From assembly GCA_036377055.1 (NCBI GenBank), contig DASUZD010000211.1:1-6788 (forward strand): a stretch of DNA of 6,788 nt, given 5' to 3'. The notes beneath the pieces are model-generated. The model did not search any database. It saw only the letters and a program-made list of their open reading frames with translations, and was not told the origin of the DNA. Positions within the stretch are counted from its first letter, which is position 1, and the number at the start of each line of letters is the position of its first letter. The DNA comes from DASUZD01 sp036377055. GTDB lineage: Bacteria; Actinomycetota; Thermoleophilia; Gaiellales; Gaiellaceae. The translations under genes were made by a program, and so were the position numbers. Below are positions 1-5,639 of the stretch, piece by piece.

Positions 1-355
1 CCGGCAGCTCCAAGAGGAGCAGCTCCCATTGCCGTGCGAGCTCGAGGCGCGTGCCGGCACGCGCCGGGCCTGCCGCCGCGGCCTGGTCGGCGCCGACCAG
101 CGTCAGCGCGCCGCTGATCCGCTCCGTGTCCAGGCGGGCGAGCAGCCGCCGCGCGAGCTCCGGGGAGGTGCCCCCGCCGCCCCACACGACCTGGAACGTG
201 ACGAAGCTCGCGTACAGGCCCGCGTTCGCCGGCCCCAGCATTGCTGCGGCCCGCTCGGCGCGCGGCCGGTCGTTCAGCGTCAGCCGCAACCGGGCCGCCT
301 GCCAGTCGTCCGGCAGGCCGTCCTCGATCGCCCGCCACTGGTCAACGAGAGCCAT
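1..355 (-). CDS. Conserved hypothetical protein, N-terminal part (runs off the left edge)
   Basis: An open reading frame on the minus strand starts at the ATG at 355-353 and stays open to the window edge, giving 118 visible residues beginning MALVDQWRAIEDGLPDDWQA. I do not recognise a named family. The visible part is soluble, without a signal peptide or membrane segment. It is rich in Ala, Leu and Arg, has a likely helical start with a Trp/Asp/Leu pattern (residues 4-25), a LGPANAGLY stretch (40-48), a Gly-rich turn (WGGGGT, 58-63) and another helical segment near 64-77. The codon pattern (G/C at third positions) is like that of the neighbouring genes. It is transcribed divergently from the dehydrogenase genes across a 24-base gap. 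The start is supported by a TATGCT -10-like hexamer exactly 7 nt upstream and by the lack of any Shine-Dalgarno sequence, consistent with a leaderless mRNA. Function is unknown; the C-terminus lies outside the window. Confidence 0.72.
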   Translation of the reverse strand, partial: MALVDQWRAIEDGLPDDWQAARLRLTLNDRPRAERAAAMLGPANAGLYASFVTFQVVWGGGGTSPELARRLLARLDTERISGALTLVGADQAAAAGPARAGTRLELARQWELLLLELP

Positions 356-362
356 GCGGCTG

Positions 363-368
363 AGCATA
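363..368 (-). promoter_or_regulatory. -10-like hexamer TATGCT for the leftward gene
   Basis: Read on the minus strand, 368-363 is TATGCT, which fits the TANNNT core of an actinobacterial -10 element. Seven bases separate it from the ATG at 355, so transcription would start at or next to the start codon. No good -35 hexamer is seen at standard spacing. A TCGACT (393-388) lies 19 bp upstream and matches the -35 consensus at only 4 of 6 positions. Identification is by pattern alone. Confidence 0.4.
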
Positions 369-372
369 GACT
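367..372 (+). promoter_or_regulatory. -10-like hexamer TAGACT for the E1 alpha gene array
   Basis: TAGACT fits TANNNT and is followed by seven bases (CAAGCCA) and then the ATG at 380. This is the spacing expected of a leaderless transcript. It shares the TA at 367-368 with the opposite-strand TATGCT, so the two promoters cannot easily be occupied by polymerase at the same time. No convincing -35 element is present. This would be the main promoter for the rightward gene array. Confidence 0.42.
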
Positions 373-379
373 CAAGCCA

Positions 380-1351
380 ATGGCCAAAGTCGAAGCCAAG
401 CGGGGTCTGTCCGAGGAACGGCTGCGCGAGTTCCTGCGCGAGATGCTCCTGATCAGGCGGTTCGAGGAGAAGGTCGAGGAGCGCTTTCGAGCGGGCGAGC
501 TCCCGGGCTTCCTGCACGTCGCGATCGGCCAGGAGGGTGTCGCCGTCGGCGTCTGCCAGGCGATGGAGGACGGCGACGTCTTCGCCTCGACGCACCGCGC
601 GCACGGGCACACGCTCGCGCGCGGGACACACCCGAATGCCGTCATGGCGGAGCTCTACGGGAAGATGGAGGGCTGTTCGCACGGCTACGGCGGCTCGATG
701 CACCTCTACGACGTCGAGCGCGGCAACCTCGGCGCGAACGCGGTCGTCGGGGGCGGCCTGCCGGCGATGACTGGCGCCGCGCTGGCCTTCAAGCTGCGCC
801 GCGAGCCGCGCGTCGCGGTCGCCTTCTTCGGCGACGGGGCGACGAACATCGGCACGTTCCACGAGTCGCTGAACATGGCCCAGCTGTGGGGCGTTCCCGC
901 CGTCTTCGTGTGCGAGAACAACCACTGGGCCGAGTCGACGCCCGCGAAGCAGCACCTGCCGCTCGAGGACATCAGGGACCGCGCGCGCGCCTTCGGCATG
1001 CACGCGATCAAGGTCGACGGCCAGGACGTGGAGGCGGTCTACCTGGCCGCGCGCCAAGCGCTCGAGTACGCGCGCTCGGGGAACGGCCCGGTCTTCCTCG
1101 ACGTCGAGACCTATCGGCTCGTCGGCCACTACGTCGGCGACCCGCAGGTCTATCGGGACAAGGACGAGGTTCGCCGGCTCCGCGAGACGGAGGACCCGGT
1201 GACGAAGCTCCGCGAGAAGCTCGAGCTCTCGGACGACGAGTTCGACGAGATCGACCGCGAGGTGACGGAGATCGTCGAGGCGTCGGTCGAGTTCGCGAAG
1301 GCCGCGACGGACCCGGCCCCCGAGGACGCCCTCAAGAACGTGTATGCGTAG
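380..1351 (+). CDS. pdhA: 2-oxoacid dehydrogenase complex E1 component, alpha subunit (thiamine diphosphate-dependent)
   Basis: The 323-residue product is the usual length for bacterial E1 alpha subunits of the pyruvate / branched-chain 2-oxoacid / acetoin dehydrogenase type. With E1 beta it decarboxylates a 2-oxoacid and reductively acylates the lipoyl group of E2 in the cytoplasm. The thiamine diphosphate motif is clear: GDG at 151-153 and the closing NN at 180-181, with Mg-binding Asp152 and Asn180 expected. Other family marks are THRAHGH (71-77), GYGGSMHLYDVERGNLGAN (102-120) and the active-site loop GHYVGDP (249-255). That loop carries no serine at the position phosphorylated in mammalian enzymes. 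The reading frame stays open far upstream (to 29), but those residues are low-complexity and antisense to the leftward gene. The ATG at 380 fits homologous N-termini and the -10 spacing. The ENNHWAESTP and GHYVGDP loops are somewhat acetoin-dehydrogenase-like, so the substrate is not settled and the symbol is provisional. Confidence 0.93.
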   Translation: MAKVEAKRGLSEERLREFLREMLLIRRFEEKVEERFRAGELPGFLHVAIGQEGVAVGVCQAMEDGDVFASTHRAHGHTLARGTHPNAVMAELYGKMEGCSHGYGGSMHLYDVERGNLGANAVVGGGLPAMTGAALAFKLRREPRVAVAFFGDGATNIGTFHESLNMAQLWGVPAVFVCENNHWAESTPAKQHLPLEDIRDRARAFGMHAIKVDGQDVEAVYLAARQALEYARSGNGPVFLDVETYRLVGHYVGDPQVYRDKDEVRRLRETEDPVTKLREKLELSDDEFDEIDREVTEIVEASVEFAKAATDPAPEDALKNVYA

Positions 1352-1377
1352 TCGCTCTCTCTTTTTTCGCGCCGCAG

Positions 1378-1427
1378 GTGATGGAGGTGTACACCTACAT
1401 CACGCACCTACATCCACCTGTGTAGGC
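1378..1427. promoter_or_regulatory. Probable multi-site operator: four half-sites on a 13-bp grid upstream of E1 beta
   Basis: The half-site is ACCTACATC. Copies lie at 1380-1388 (reverse, GATGGAGGT, 8 of 9), 1393-1401 (forward, 9 of 9), 1406-1414 (forward, 9 of 9) and 1419-1427 (reverse, core TGTAGG only, 6 of 9). Their centres, 1384, 1397, 1410 and 1423, are exactly 13 bp apart. The first two form a 26-bp palindrome at 1378-1403 with 12 of 13 base pairs matched and GGTGTACACC at its heart. The order is reverse, forward, forward, reverse. It fills most of the 78-base gap between E1 alpha and E1 beta, the largest gap in the rightward array, and ends two bases before the GTG. Such symmetry is typical of protein-binding operators, and a mix of inverted and direct repeats is known for some MerR-like regulators. 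The binding protein cannot be named from the sequence. Confidence 0.7.
1407..1426 (+). promoter_or_regulatory. Small inverted repeat that could cover the E1 beta ribosome-binding bases
   Basis: CCTACA (1407-1412) and TGTAGG (1421-1426) are perfect reverse complements separated by 8 bases. In RNA they could form a 6-bp stem that includes the AGG at 1424-1426, the only Shine-Dalgarno-like bases before the GTG at 1430. The same pair is also the third and fourth half-site of the operator, so the symmetry may serve DNA binding alone. With only 6 bp the hairpin would be modest. Confidence 0.35.
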
Positions 1428-1429
1428 CC

Positions 1430-2416
1430 GTGCCCGAGCTGACCTACCGCGAGGCGGTGCGCGACGCGCTTTCGACGGCGATGCGCCGCGACGACGACGT
1501 GTTCATCATGGGCGAGGACATCGCCGAGATGGGCGGCTCGATGGGCGTCACACAGGGGATGCTCGACGAGTTCGGGCCGGAGCGCGTCCGCAACACGCCG
1601 ATCTCGGAGATCGCGCTCGTCGGCGCCGGGATCGGCGCGGCGATGCAGGGCATGCGCCCGGTCGTGGAGGTCATGTACGAGGACTTCCTCACGCTCGCGA
1701 CCGAGCAGATCGTCAACCAGGCGGCGAAGCACCGCTACATGTCGGGCGGGCAGCTGACGGTGCCGATCACGATCCGGACGCAGGGCGGCGCCGGTTGGTC
1801 GCCGGGCGCGCAGCACGCGCAGCAGCTCGAGGCGTGGTTCGTCCACATCCCGGGCCTGAAGGTCGTGTTCCCCGCGACGCCGACCGACGTTCGCGGGCTC
1901 CTCCTCGCCTCGATCTACGACGACAACCCGGTCGTCTTCTTCGAGCACCGGATGCTCTACGGCCTCAAGGAGGAGGTACCCGAGGAGCTCGAGCCGATCG
2001 AGCTCGGCAAGGCGCGCGTCCACCGCGAGGGCGAGGACGTGACCGTCGTCGCGATCGGGCCGCTCGTCCACGAAGCGCTGAAGGCGGCGGCGCAGGCCGA
2101 AGAGGAGGGGATCTCCGTCGAGGTGGTCGACCCGCGCACGCTCCAGCCGCTCGACGAGGACGCTCTGATCGCGTCGGTCAAGAAGACGAACCGGTGCGTA
2201 GTCGCGCACGAGGCGATCACGCGCATGGGCTTCGGCGCCGAGGTCACGGCCGTCGTGCAGCATGGCGCCTTCGACTGGCTGGACGCGCCGATCGAGCGTG
2301 TGGGCGCGAAGTTCACGCCGCTGCCCTTCGCGCCCGTGATGGAAGAGTGGTGCGTCCCGCACGCCGACGACGTGCTCGACGCGATCCGGCGCACCGTGGG
2401 CCGCGATGGCAACTGA
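1430..2416 (+). CDS. pdhB: 2-oxoacid dehydrogenase complex E1 component, beta subunit
   Basis: This 328-residue protein is a full-length E1 beta subunit. It pairs with the upstream E1 alpha as an alpha2-beta2 tetramer and binds the aminopyrimidine part of thiamine diphosphate. The N-terminal pyrimidine-binding domain has MGEDIAEMGGSMGVT (27-41) and TPISE (56-60), whose Glu60 is the conserved residue that activates the cofactor. It continues with HAQQLEAWF (129-137), PGLKVVFPATPTD (141-153) and FEHRMLYG (171-178). The C-terminal transketolase-type domain begins near 185 and has VVDPRTLQPLD (232-242) and VVAHEAITRMGFGAEV (257-272). The GTG at 1430 is the only sensible start, since the frame is closed by TGA at 1379-1381 and contains no other ATG or GTG. 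Shine-Dalgarno support is poor: only AGG, three bases away. Its end overlaps the E2 start by 11 bases, implying coupled expression. Substrate class is undetermined, as for E1 alpha. Confidence 0.95.
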   Translation: MPELTYREAVRDALSTAMRRDDDVFIMGEDIAEMGGSMGVTQGMLDEFGPERVRNTPISEIALVGAGIGAAMQGMRPVVEVMYEDFLTLATEQIVNQAAKHRYMSGGQLTVPITIRTQGGAGWSPGAQHAQQLEAWFVHIPGLKVVFPATPTDVRGLLLASIYDDNPVVFFEHRMLYGLKEEVPEELEPIELGKARVHREGEDVTVVAIGPLVHEALKAAAQAEEEGISVEVVDPRTLQPLDEDALIASVKKTNRCVVAHEAITRMGFGAEVTAVVQHGAFDWLDAPIERVGAKFTPLPFAPVMEEWCVPHADDVLDAIRRTVGRDGN

Positions 2417-3623
2417 GATCAAGCTTCCGCGCCTCGGGCAGGGGATGGAGTCCGGGACGATCGTCAAGTGGCTCAAGGCCGAGGGCGACCCCGTCGAGAA
2501 GGGCGAGCCGCTTTACGAGCTCGACACCGACAAGGTGACGCAGGAGGTCGAGGCCGACGCGTCGGGGGTCCTGCTGAAGATCGCGATCGCCGAGGGCGAG
2601 GTCGAGGTCGGCAAGACGATCGCGGTGATCGGTAAGGAAGGCGAGGCCGTGCCGGAGGAGGCTCCGGCGCCGGCCGAGAAGCCGAAGCAGGCTCGCGAGC
2701 CCGCGCGCGCAACGACGCCGCCGAGAGAGGACGAGCCGGACATCGCGTCGACCGCGGCCGAGCCGAGCCGCGACGGCGGGCGGATCAAGGCGTCGCCGCT
2801 TGCTCGCCGCATCGCTCGCGAGCGCGGCGTCGAGCTCGCGCAGATCCAGGGCACTGGTCCCGACGGCCGGATCGTCGCCGAGGACGTCGAGCGCGCCGCC
2901 GCCGCGGCTCCGACCGCAGTCGCCGCGCCCGCGCCGGTCGCGGCCGAGATCGAGCGCGTCCCGCTGACCTCGCTGCGGAAGACGATCGCCCGCCGCTTGA
3001 CCGAGGCCTGGCAGGCGCCCGCGTTCCAGATCTCGATGTCGGCCGACATGAGCCGCGCCCTCGCGATCCGTGCCCGGCTCGTCGAGCTCGCGGCAGGCGG
3101 GACGAAGCCGACGATCTCGGACCTCCTGACGAAGGTCTGCGCCGCGGCGCTGATGCGGCACCGCGCGGTCAATGCCACCTTCACGGGCGACGCGATCGAC
3201 CTGCACCCGAGCGCGAACGTCGGGATCGCGGTCGCGAGCGAGCGCGGCCTCGTCGTGCCCGTGATCCACGGCTGCGAGCGGCTCTCGATCCAGGAGATCG
3301 CGGCCGCGCGCGCCGACGTCGTGGAGCGCGCCCGGGGCGGCAAGCTTCAGTCCGCGGATCTCGAGGACGGGACGTTCACGATCTCGAACCTCGGCATGTA
3401 CGGCGTCGAGCAGTTCGTCGCGGTGCTGAACCCGCCGCAGGCGGCGATCCTCGCCGTCGGCGCCGTCGAGGACCGGGCGGCGCCGAGGGACGGCGCGGTC
3501 GTCGTCCGGCCGATGATGAGCATGACGCTCACCTGCGACCACCGCTCACTCGACGGCGCGGTCGCAGCCGACTTCCTCCGCACCGTGAAGACGTTCCTCG
3601 AGGAGCCGGGGCTCGCGCTGTGA
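2406..3623 (+). CDS. pdhC: 2-oxoacid dehydrogenase complex E2 component (dihydrolipoamide acyltransferase)
   Basis: The 405-residue E2 core subunit transfers the acyl group from its lipoyl arm to coenzyme A. Three parts are visible. The single N-terminal lipoyl domain (about 1-78) carries the lipoylated lysine in ELDTDKVTQEV (Lys43). A Pro/Ala/Glu-rich flexible linker follows (about 80-125), then the peripheral subunit-binding domain, KASPLARRIARERGVEL to RIVAEDV (about 128-161), which docks E1 or E3. After an Ala/Pro linker (163-180) comes the acyltransferase domain (about 182-405), with the catalytic motif DHRSLDG (378-384: His379, Asp383). One lipoyl domain is common in Gram-positive and branched-chain-type E2 proteins. 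The start lies inside the end of E1 beta, and the stop overlaps the next gene's GTG by four bases. The acyl substrate (acetyl or branched-chain) cannot be read from the sequence; the symbol is provisional. Confidence 0.94.
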   Translation: MATEIKLPRLGQGMESGTIVKWLKAEGDPVEKGEPLYELDTDKVTQEVEADASGVLLKIAIAEGEVEVGKTIAVIGKEGEAVPEEAPAPAEKPKQAREPARATTPPREDEPDIASTAAEPSRDGGRIKASPLARRIARERGVELAQIQGTGPDGRIVAEDVERAAAAAPTAVAAPAPVAAEIERVPLTSLRKTIARRLTEAWQAPAFQISMSADMSRALAIRARLVELAAGGTKPTISDLLTKVCAAALMRHRAVNATFTGDAIDLHPSANVGIAVASERGLVVPVIHGCERLSIQEIAAARADVVERARGGKLQSADLEDGTFTISNLGMYGVEQFVAVLNPPQAAILAVGAVEDRAAPRDGAVVVRPMMSMTLTCDHRSLDGAVAADFLRTVKTFLEEPGLAL

Positions 3624-4012
3624 AGCTCGTCGCCGTCGCGGTGGTTGCGGCGGCGCTCGTTACCCCGGCGGCGGCCACGACCGGCCCGAGCTTCCGCTTC
3701 GGCCGCACAGGCGGGAACGTCGTGCCGCGCGACGTCCGCATCGCCGCGACCGGCCGCGTCACCGTCGACGGCGCCTATCGCCGCACCCTGACGCAGGCGC
3801 GGCTTCGGATACTTCTTCGCGTCGCGCTCGCGCAGCGGTTCTTCGCGCTGCCTCGGCACATTGTCTGCCCGAACCTCCTCCCGGACTTCGCGACGCTCTA
3901 CGTCACGGTCCGGAGCGGCTCGCGCCTGCGGACGGTCACGCAACGCGGCGGCTGCAACAAACGCTTCATCCGGGTCTACAACGCCCTCTCGTCCGCGGCG
4001 GGGGCGGAGTGA
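3620..4012 (+). CDS. Small secreted protein of unknown function
   Basis: The 130-residue product opens with a short basic start (MK) and a hydrophobic stretch to residue 16, then an Ala-rich end (PAAAT, cleavage probably after Ala18 or Ala19). This is a plausible Sec signal peptide. The mature part of about 110 residues is rich in Arg, with FRFGRTGGNV (25-34), a likely helix RLRILLRVALAQRFFALP (61-78), a beta-like segment FATLYVTVRSGSRLRTVTQ (90-108) and RGGCNKRFIRVYNAL (109-123). Cys83 and Cys112 are its only cysteines and could form a disulfide outside the cell. I do not recognise a named family. The FxRxGG start and strand-helix-strand order vaguely recall the emfourin-type protease inhibitors, but this is weak. 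The GTG start overlaps the E2 stop (GTGA, 3620-3623), so it is translationally coupled to a cytoplasmic enzyme gene, which is odd for an exported protein. Confidence 0.75.
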   Translation: MKLVAVAVVAAALVTPAAATTGPSFRFGRTGGNVVPRDVRIAATGRVTVDGAYRRTLTQARLRILLRVALAQRFFALPRHIVCPNLLPDFATLYVTVRSGSRLRTVTQRGGCNKRFIRVYNALSSAAGAE

Positions 4013-4341
4013 CCGTCTGGTACCACGTCCGCGACCTCGCCGCGGGCCGCAGGTTCTACCGCGACACGCTGGGCTTCGACGAGGTCTACTTCGACGCCGA
4101 CGGCCGCTGGTCGAAAATGGAGCGGCGCGGGATGGAGATCGGGCTCGCCGAGGGAGAGCCGACGGACGCCGGAGTTGCGCACGTGGACGTCGACGACATC
4201 AAGGCCGAGGCGGAGCGCTTGCGCGGCGCCGGGATCGAGGTCGGCGTCGTGCTCGAGCTGCACGGCACGATGCGCCTGCTCGACGTCTTCGATCCGGACG
4301 GCAACCGCGTCCAGCTTGCCCAAGAGCTTCCCGACGGCTGA
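4009..4341 (+). CDS. VOC (glyoxalase / bleomycin-resistance / dioxygenase) fold protein
   Basis: A 110-residue protein of single-VOC-domain length with two beta-alpha-beta-beta-beta halves. The first half has WYHVRDLAAGRRFYRDTLGFDEVY (4-27) and MEIGLAEG (42-49). The second has VAHVDVDDIKAEAERLRGAGIEV (56-78) and ends with the family signature LDVFDPDGNRVQL (91-103). Candidate metal ligands are His6, Glu43 and His58. The last ligand position, usually Glu in DPDGN-x-x-E, is Gln102, so metal binding and lyase activity are uncertain. The family includes glyoxalase I, methylmalonyl-CoA epimerase, dioxygenases and antibiotic-binding proteins; short single-domain members like this one usually act as dimers. 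The GTG start overlaps the previous stop by four bases (GTGA). The specific role is not known. Confidence 0.88.
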   Translation: MTVWYHVRDLAAGRRFYRDTLGFDEVYFDADGRWSKMERRGMEIGLAEGEPTDAGVAHVDVDDIKAEAERLRGAGIEVGVVLELHGTMRLLDVFDPDGNRVQLAQELPDG

Positions 4342-5191
4342 GGTCGAGCGCGCGGCGGGCTCCGCGCCCGTCCGCTGGAGCGACGTCGTCGGGGGCGGGT
4401 ACGCCTCGAACACCGCGCGCTGGCGGGTCGAGCTCGCCGACGGCCGCGCCGTCTTCGTGAAGCTCGCGCTCGACGAGACGGCGGCCGAATGGCTGCGCGA
4501 CGAGCACCGGCTCTACTCGGCGCTCGAGGCGCCGTTCCTCCCCGAGCTCGTCGGCTGGGCTGACGGCGCGGAGACCTTCCTCGTGCTCGAGGACCTGAGC
4601 GACGCGCACTGGCCGCCGCCGTGGCGCGAGGGCGACGTCGACGCGGTGCTCTCCGCGCTGGGCGAGGTCGCCGCCGTCGCCGGGCCGGCCGTGCTGCCGC
4701 CGCTCGAGGACTTCCGCGAGCGCTTGAACGGGTGGGAGATGGTCGCCGACGACGCGGAGCCGCTCCTCTCGACCGGCCTCTGCTCGCGCGCCTGGCTCGA
4801 CGCTGCGCTGCCAACGCTGAACGAGGCCGCGGCGACCTGTGACCTCTCCGGCCGGTCGCTCGTCCACCTCGACGTCCGCGGCGACAACCTCTGCCTCGGC
4901 GACGGCCGCGTGCGGCTCGTCGACTGGAACCTCGCCTGCGTCGGCAACCCGCTGATCGACGTCGTCGCGTGGCTGCCGAGCCTGAGGCTCGAAGGCGGCC
5001 CGGACCCCTGGGAGATCGTCCCCGACACCGGCGGCCTCGCGGCGCTGCTCGCCGGCTACTTCGCCTCGCGCGCCGGGCTGCCGACCCCGCCGACCGCGCC
5101 GCTGGTGCGCCCGTTCCAGCGAACGCAGGCGGAGGTGGCGCTGCCGTGGGCCGTGCGCGAGCTGGGCTTGCCTCCTATCCTTCGGCCGTGA
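4316..5191 (+). CDS. Aminoglycoside phosphotransferase-fold kinase (APH family)
   Basis: With the TTG at 4316 as start the product is 291 residues, normal for this protein-kinase-like family, which phosphorylates hydroxyls of small molecules. The N-lobe has GGGYASNTARWRVELADGRAVFVKLAL (26-52), with Lys49 the likely ATP-binding lysine, and the hinge FLVLEDLSDAHW (88-99). The C-lobe has the Brenner-type catalytic motif VHLDVRGDNL (183-192: Asp186 as base, Asn191 as metal ligand) and the metal-binding VDWNLA (202-207, Asp203), then GNPLIDVVAWLPSL. All key residues are present, so it should be active. The start is the weak point: homology begins near 4330, and TTG 4316 is the only start-like codon nearby in frame. 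It gives a 26-base overlap with the VOC gene and no clear Shine-Dalgarno sequence. Earlier residues in this frame (4175-4315) are out-of-frame VOC coding sequence. Substrate is unknown; resistance is only one possibility for this broad family. Confidence 0.87.
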   Translation: MPKSFPTAEVERAAGSAPVRWSDVVGGGYASNTARWRVELADGRAVFVKLALDETAAEWLRDEHRLYSALEAPFLPELVGWADGAETFLVLEDLSDAHWPPPWREGDVDAVLSALGEVAAVAGPAVLPPLEDFRERLNGWEMVADDAEPLLSTGLCSRAWLDAALPTLNEAAATCDLSGRSLVHLDVRGDNLCLGDGRVRLVDWNLACVGNPLIDVVAWLPSLRLEGGPDPWEIVPDTGGLAALLAGYFASRAGLPTPPTAPLVRPFQRTQAEVALPWAVRELGLPPILRP

Positions 5192-5634
5192 TCCGCCCGG
5201 CCGGCCCGCAGGACGTCCGATTCCTGCGCGACATGCTGCGTCACGCCTACTTCTGGCGCATCGACGAGAGCGCGGAGCTCCCCGTCGCCCGCTACGTGAC
5301 CGGCTGGGGGCGCGAGGGCGACAGCGGGTTCGTCGCGATCGACGAGCTCCAGCCGGTCGGGGCTGCGTGGTACCGGCTCTTCCCGCGGCGCGAGCCCGGC
5401 TTCGGGTTCGTCGACGAGCACACGCCGGAGCTGACGGTGGCGGTCGTCCCGAGCCGGCGCGGCAAGGGGATCGGCCACGAGCTGCTCGAGGGGCTGCTCG
5501 CGCAGGCGCGGCGCGAGGGCTATTCCGCGCTCAGCCTCAGCTCCCCGCGCGACTCGACCGCGCTGTACGAGCGCTACGGCTTCCGTGCCGTCGGCGACGA
5601 CGGCGAGGCGGTCACGATGCGCCTCGACCTGTAG
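5188..5634 (+). CDS. GNAT-family N-acetyltransferase
   Basis: The 148-residue product is a single GNAT domain that should transfer an acetyl group from acetyl-CoA to an amine. The start VIRPAGPQDVRFLRDML is the typical beta1-alpha1 opening of the family. GFVAIDELQPVGAAWYRLF (47-65) gives strands 2-3. Motif A, LTVAVVPSRRGKGIGHELL (82-100), contains the acetyl-CoA pyrophosphate loop RRGKGIG (90-96). Motif B, STALYERYGFRAVG (123-136), includes the usual catalytic Tyr region. The GTG at 5188 overlaps the kinase stop by four bases (GTGA). The frame extends upstream to 4969, but only over Arg/Ala-rich sequence antiparallel in quality to the real kinase frame. The acceptor is not predictable. Acetyl-CoA, its cosubstrate, would be a product of the upstream complex if that complex is a pyruvate dehydrogenase. 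Confidence 0.9.
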   Translation: MIRPAGPQDVRFLRDMLRHAYFWRIDESAELPVARYVTGWGREGDSGFVAIDELQPVGAAWYRLFPRREPGFGFVDEHTPELTVAVVPSRRGKGIGHELLEGLLAQARREGYSALSLSSPRDSTALYERYGFRAVGDDGEAVTMRLDL

Positions 5635-5639
5635 CCCGC

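Noticed and set aside
29..379. Upstream extension of the E1 alpha reading frame by 117 residues
   Set aside because: The extra residues are Arg/Ala/Pro-rich without E1 alpha character, lie opposite the leftward gene, and would make the protein far longer than its family. The ATG at 380 fits homologues and the -10 spacing.
1362..1367. Run of six T after E1 alpha as an intrinsic terminator
   Set aside because: No GC-rich stem precedes it, and the downstream genes clearly belong to the same complex.
1381..1425. A 14-codon open frame (MEVYTYITHLHPPV) that could be a leader peptide before E1 beta
   Set aside because: It is a by-product of the repeated operator units and has only a weak ribosome-binding site. 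No run of one regulatory amino acid is present. Conservation of this frame in relatives would reopen the case.
1400..2476. Long minus-strand open frame opposite E1 beta
   Set aside because: It mirrors the codon bias of a GC-rich gene. Its residues are Arg/Asp/His/Leu-rich with no fold or motif, while E1 beta on the plus strand is unmistakable.
2880..2945. Dense GCC/GCG tract inside E2 as a repeat element
   Set aside because: It encodes the Ala/Pro-rich flexible linker between the subunit-binding and catalytic domains, which is normal for E2 proteins.
2313..3542. Long minus-strand open frame opposite E2
   Set aside because: Same reason: low-complexity Arg/Ala/Asp shadow of a real plus-strand gene.
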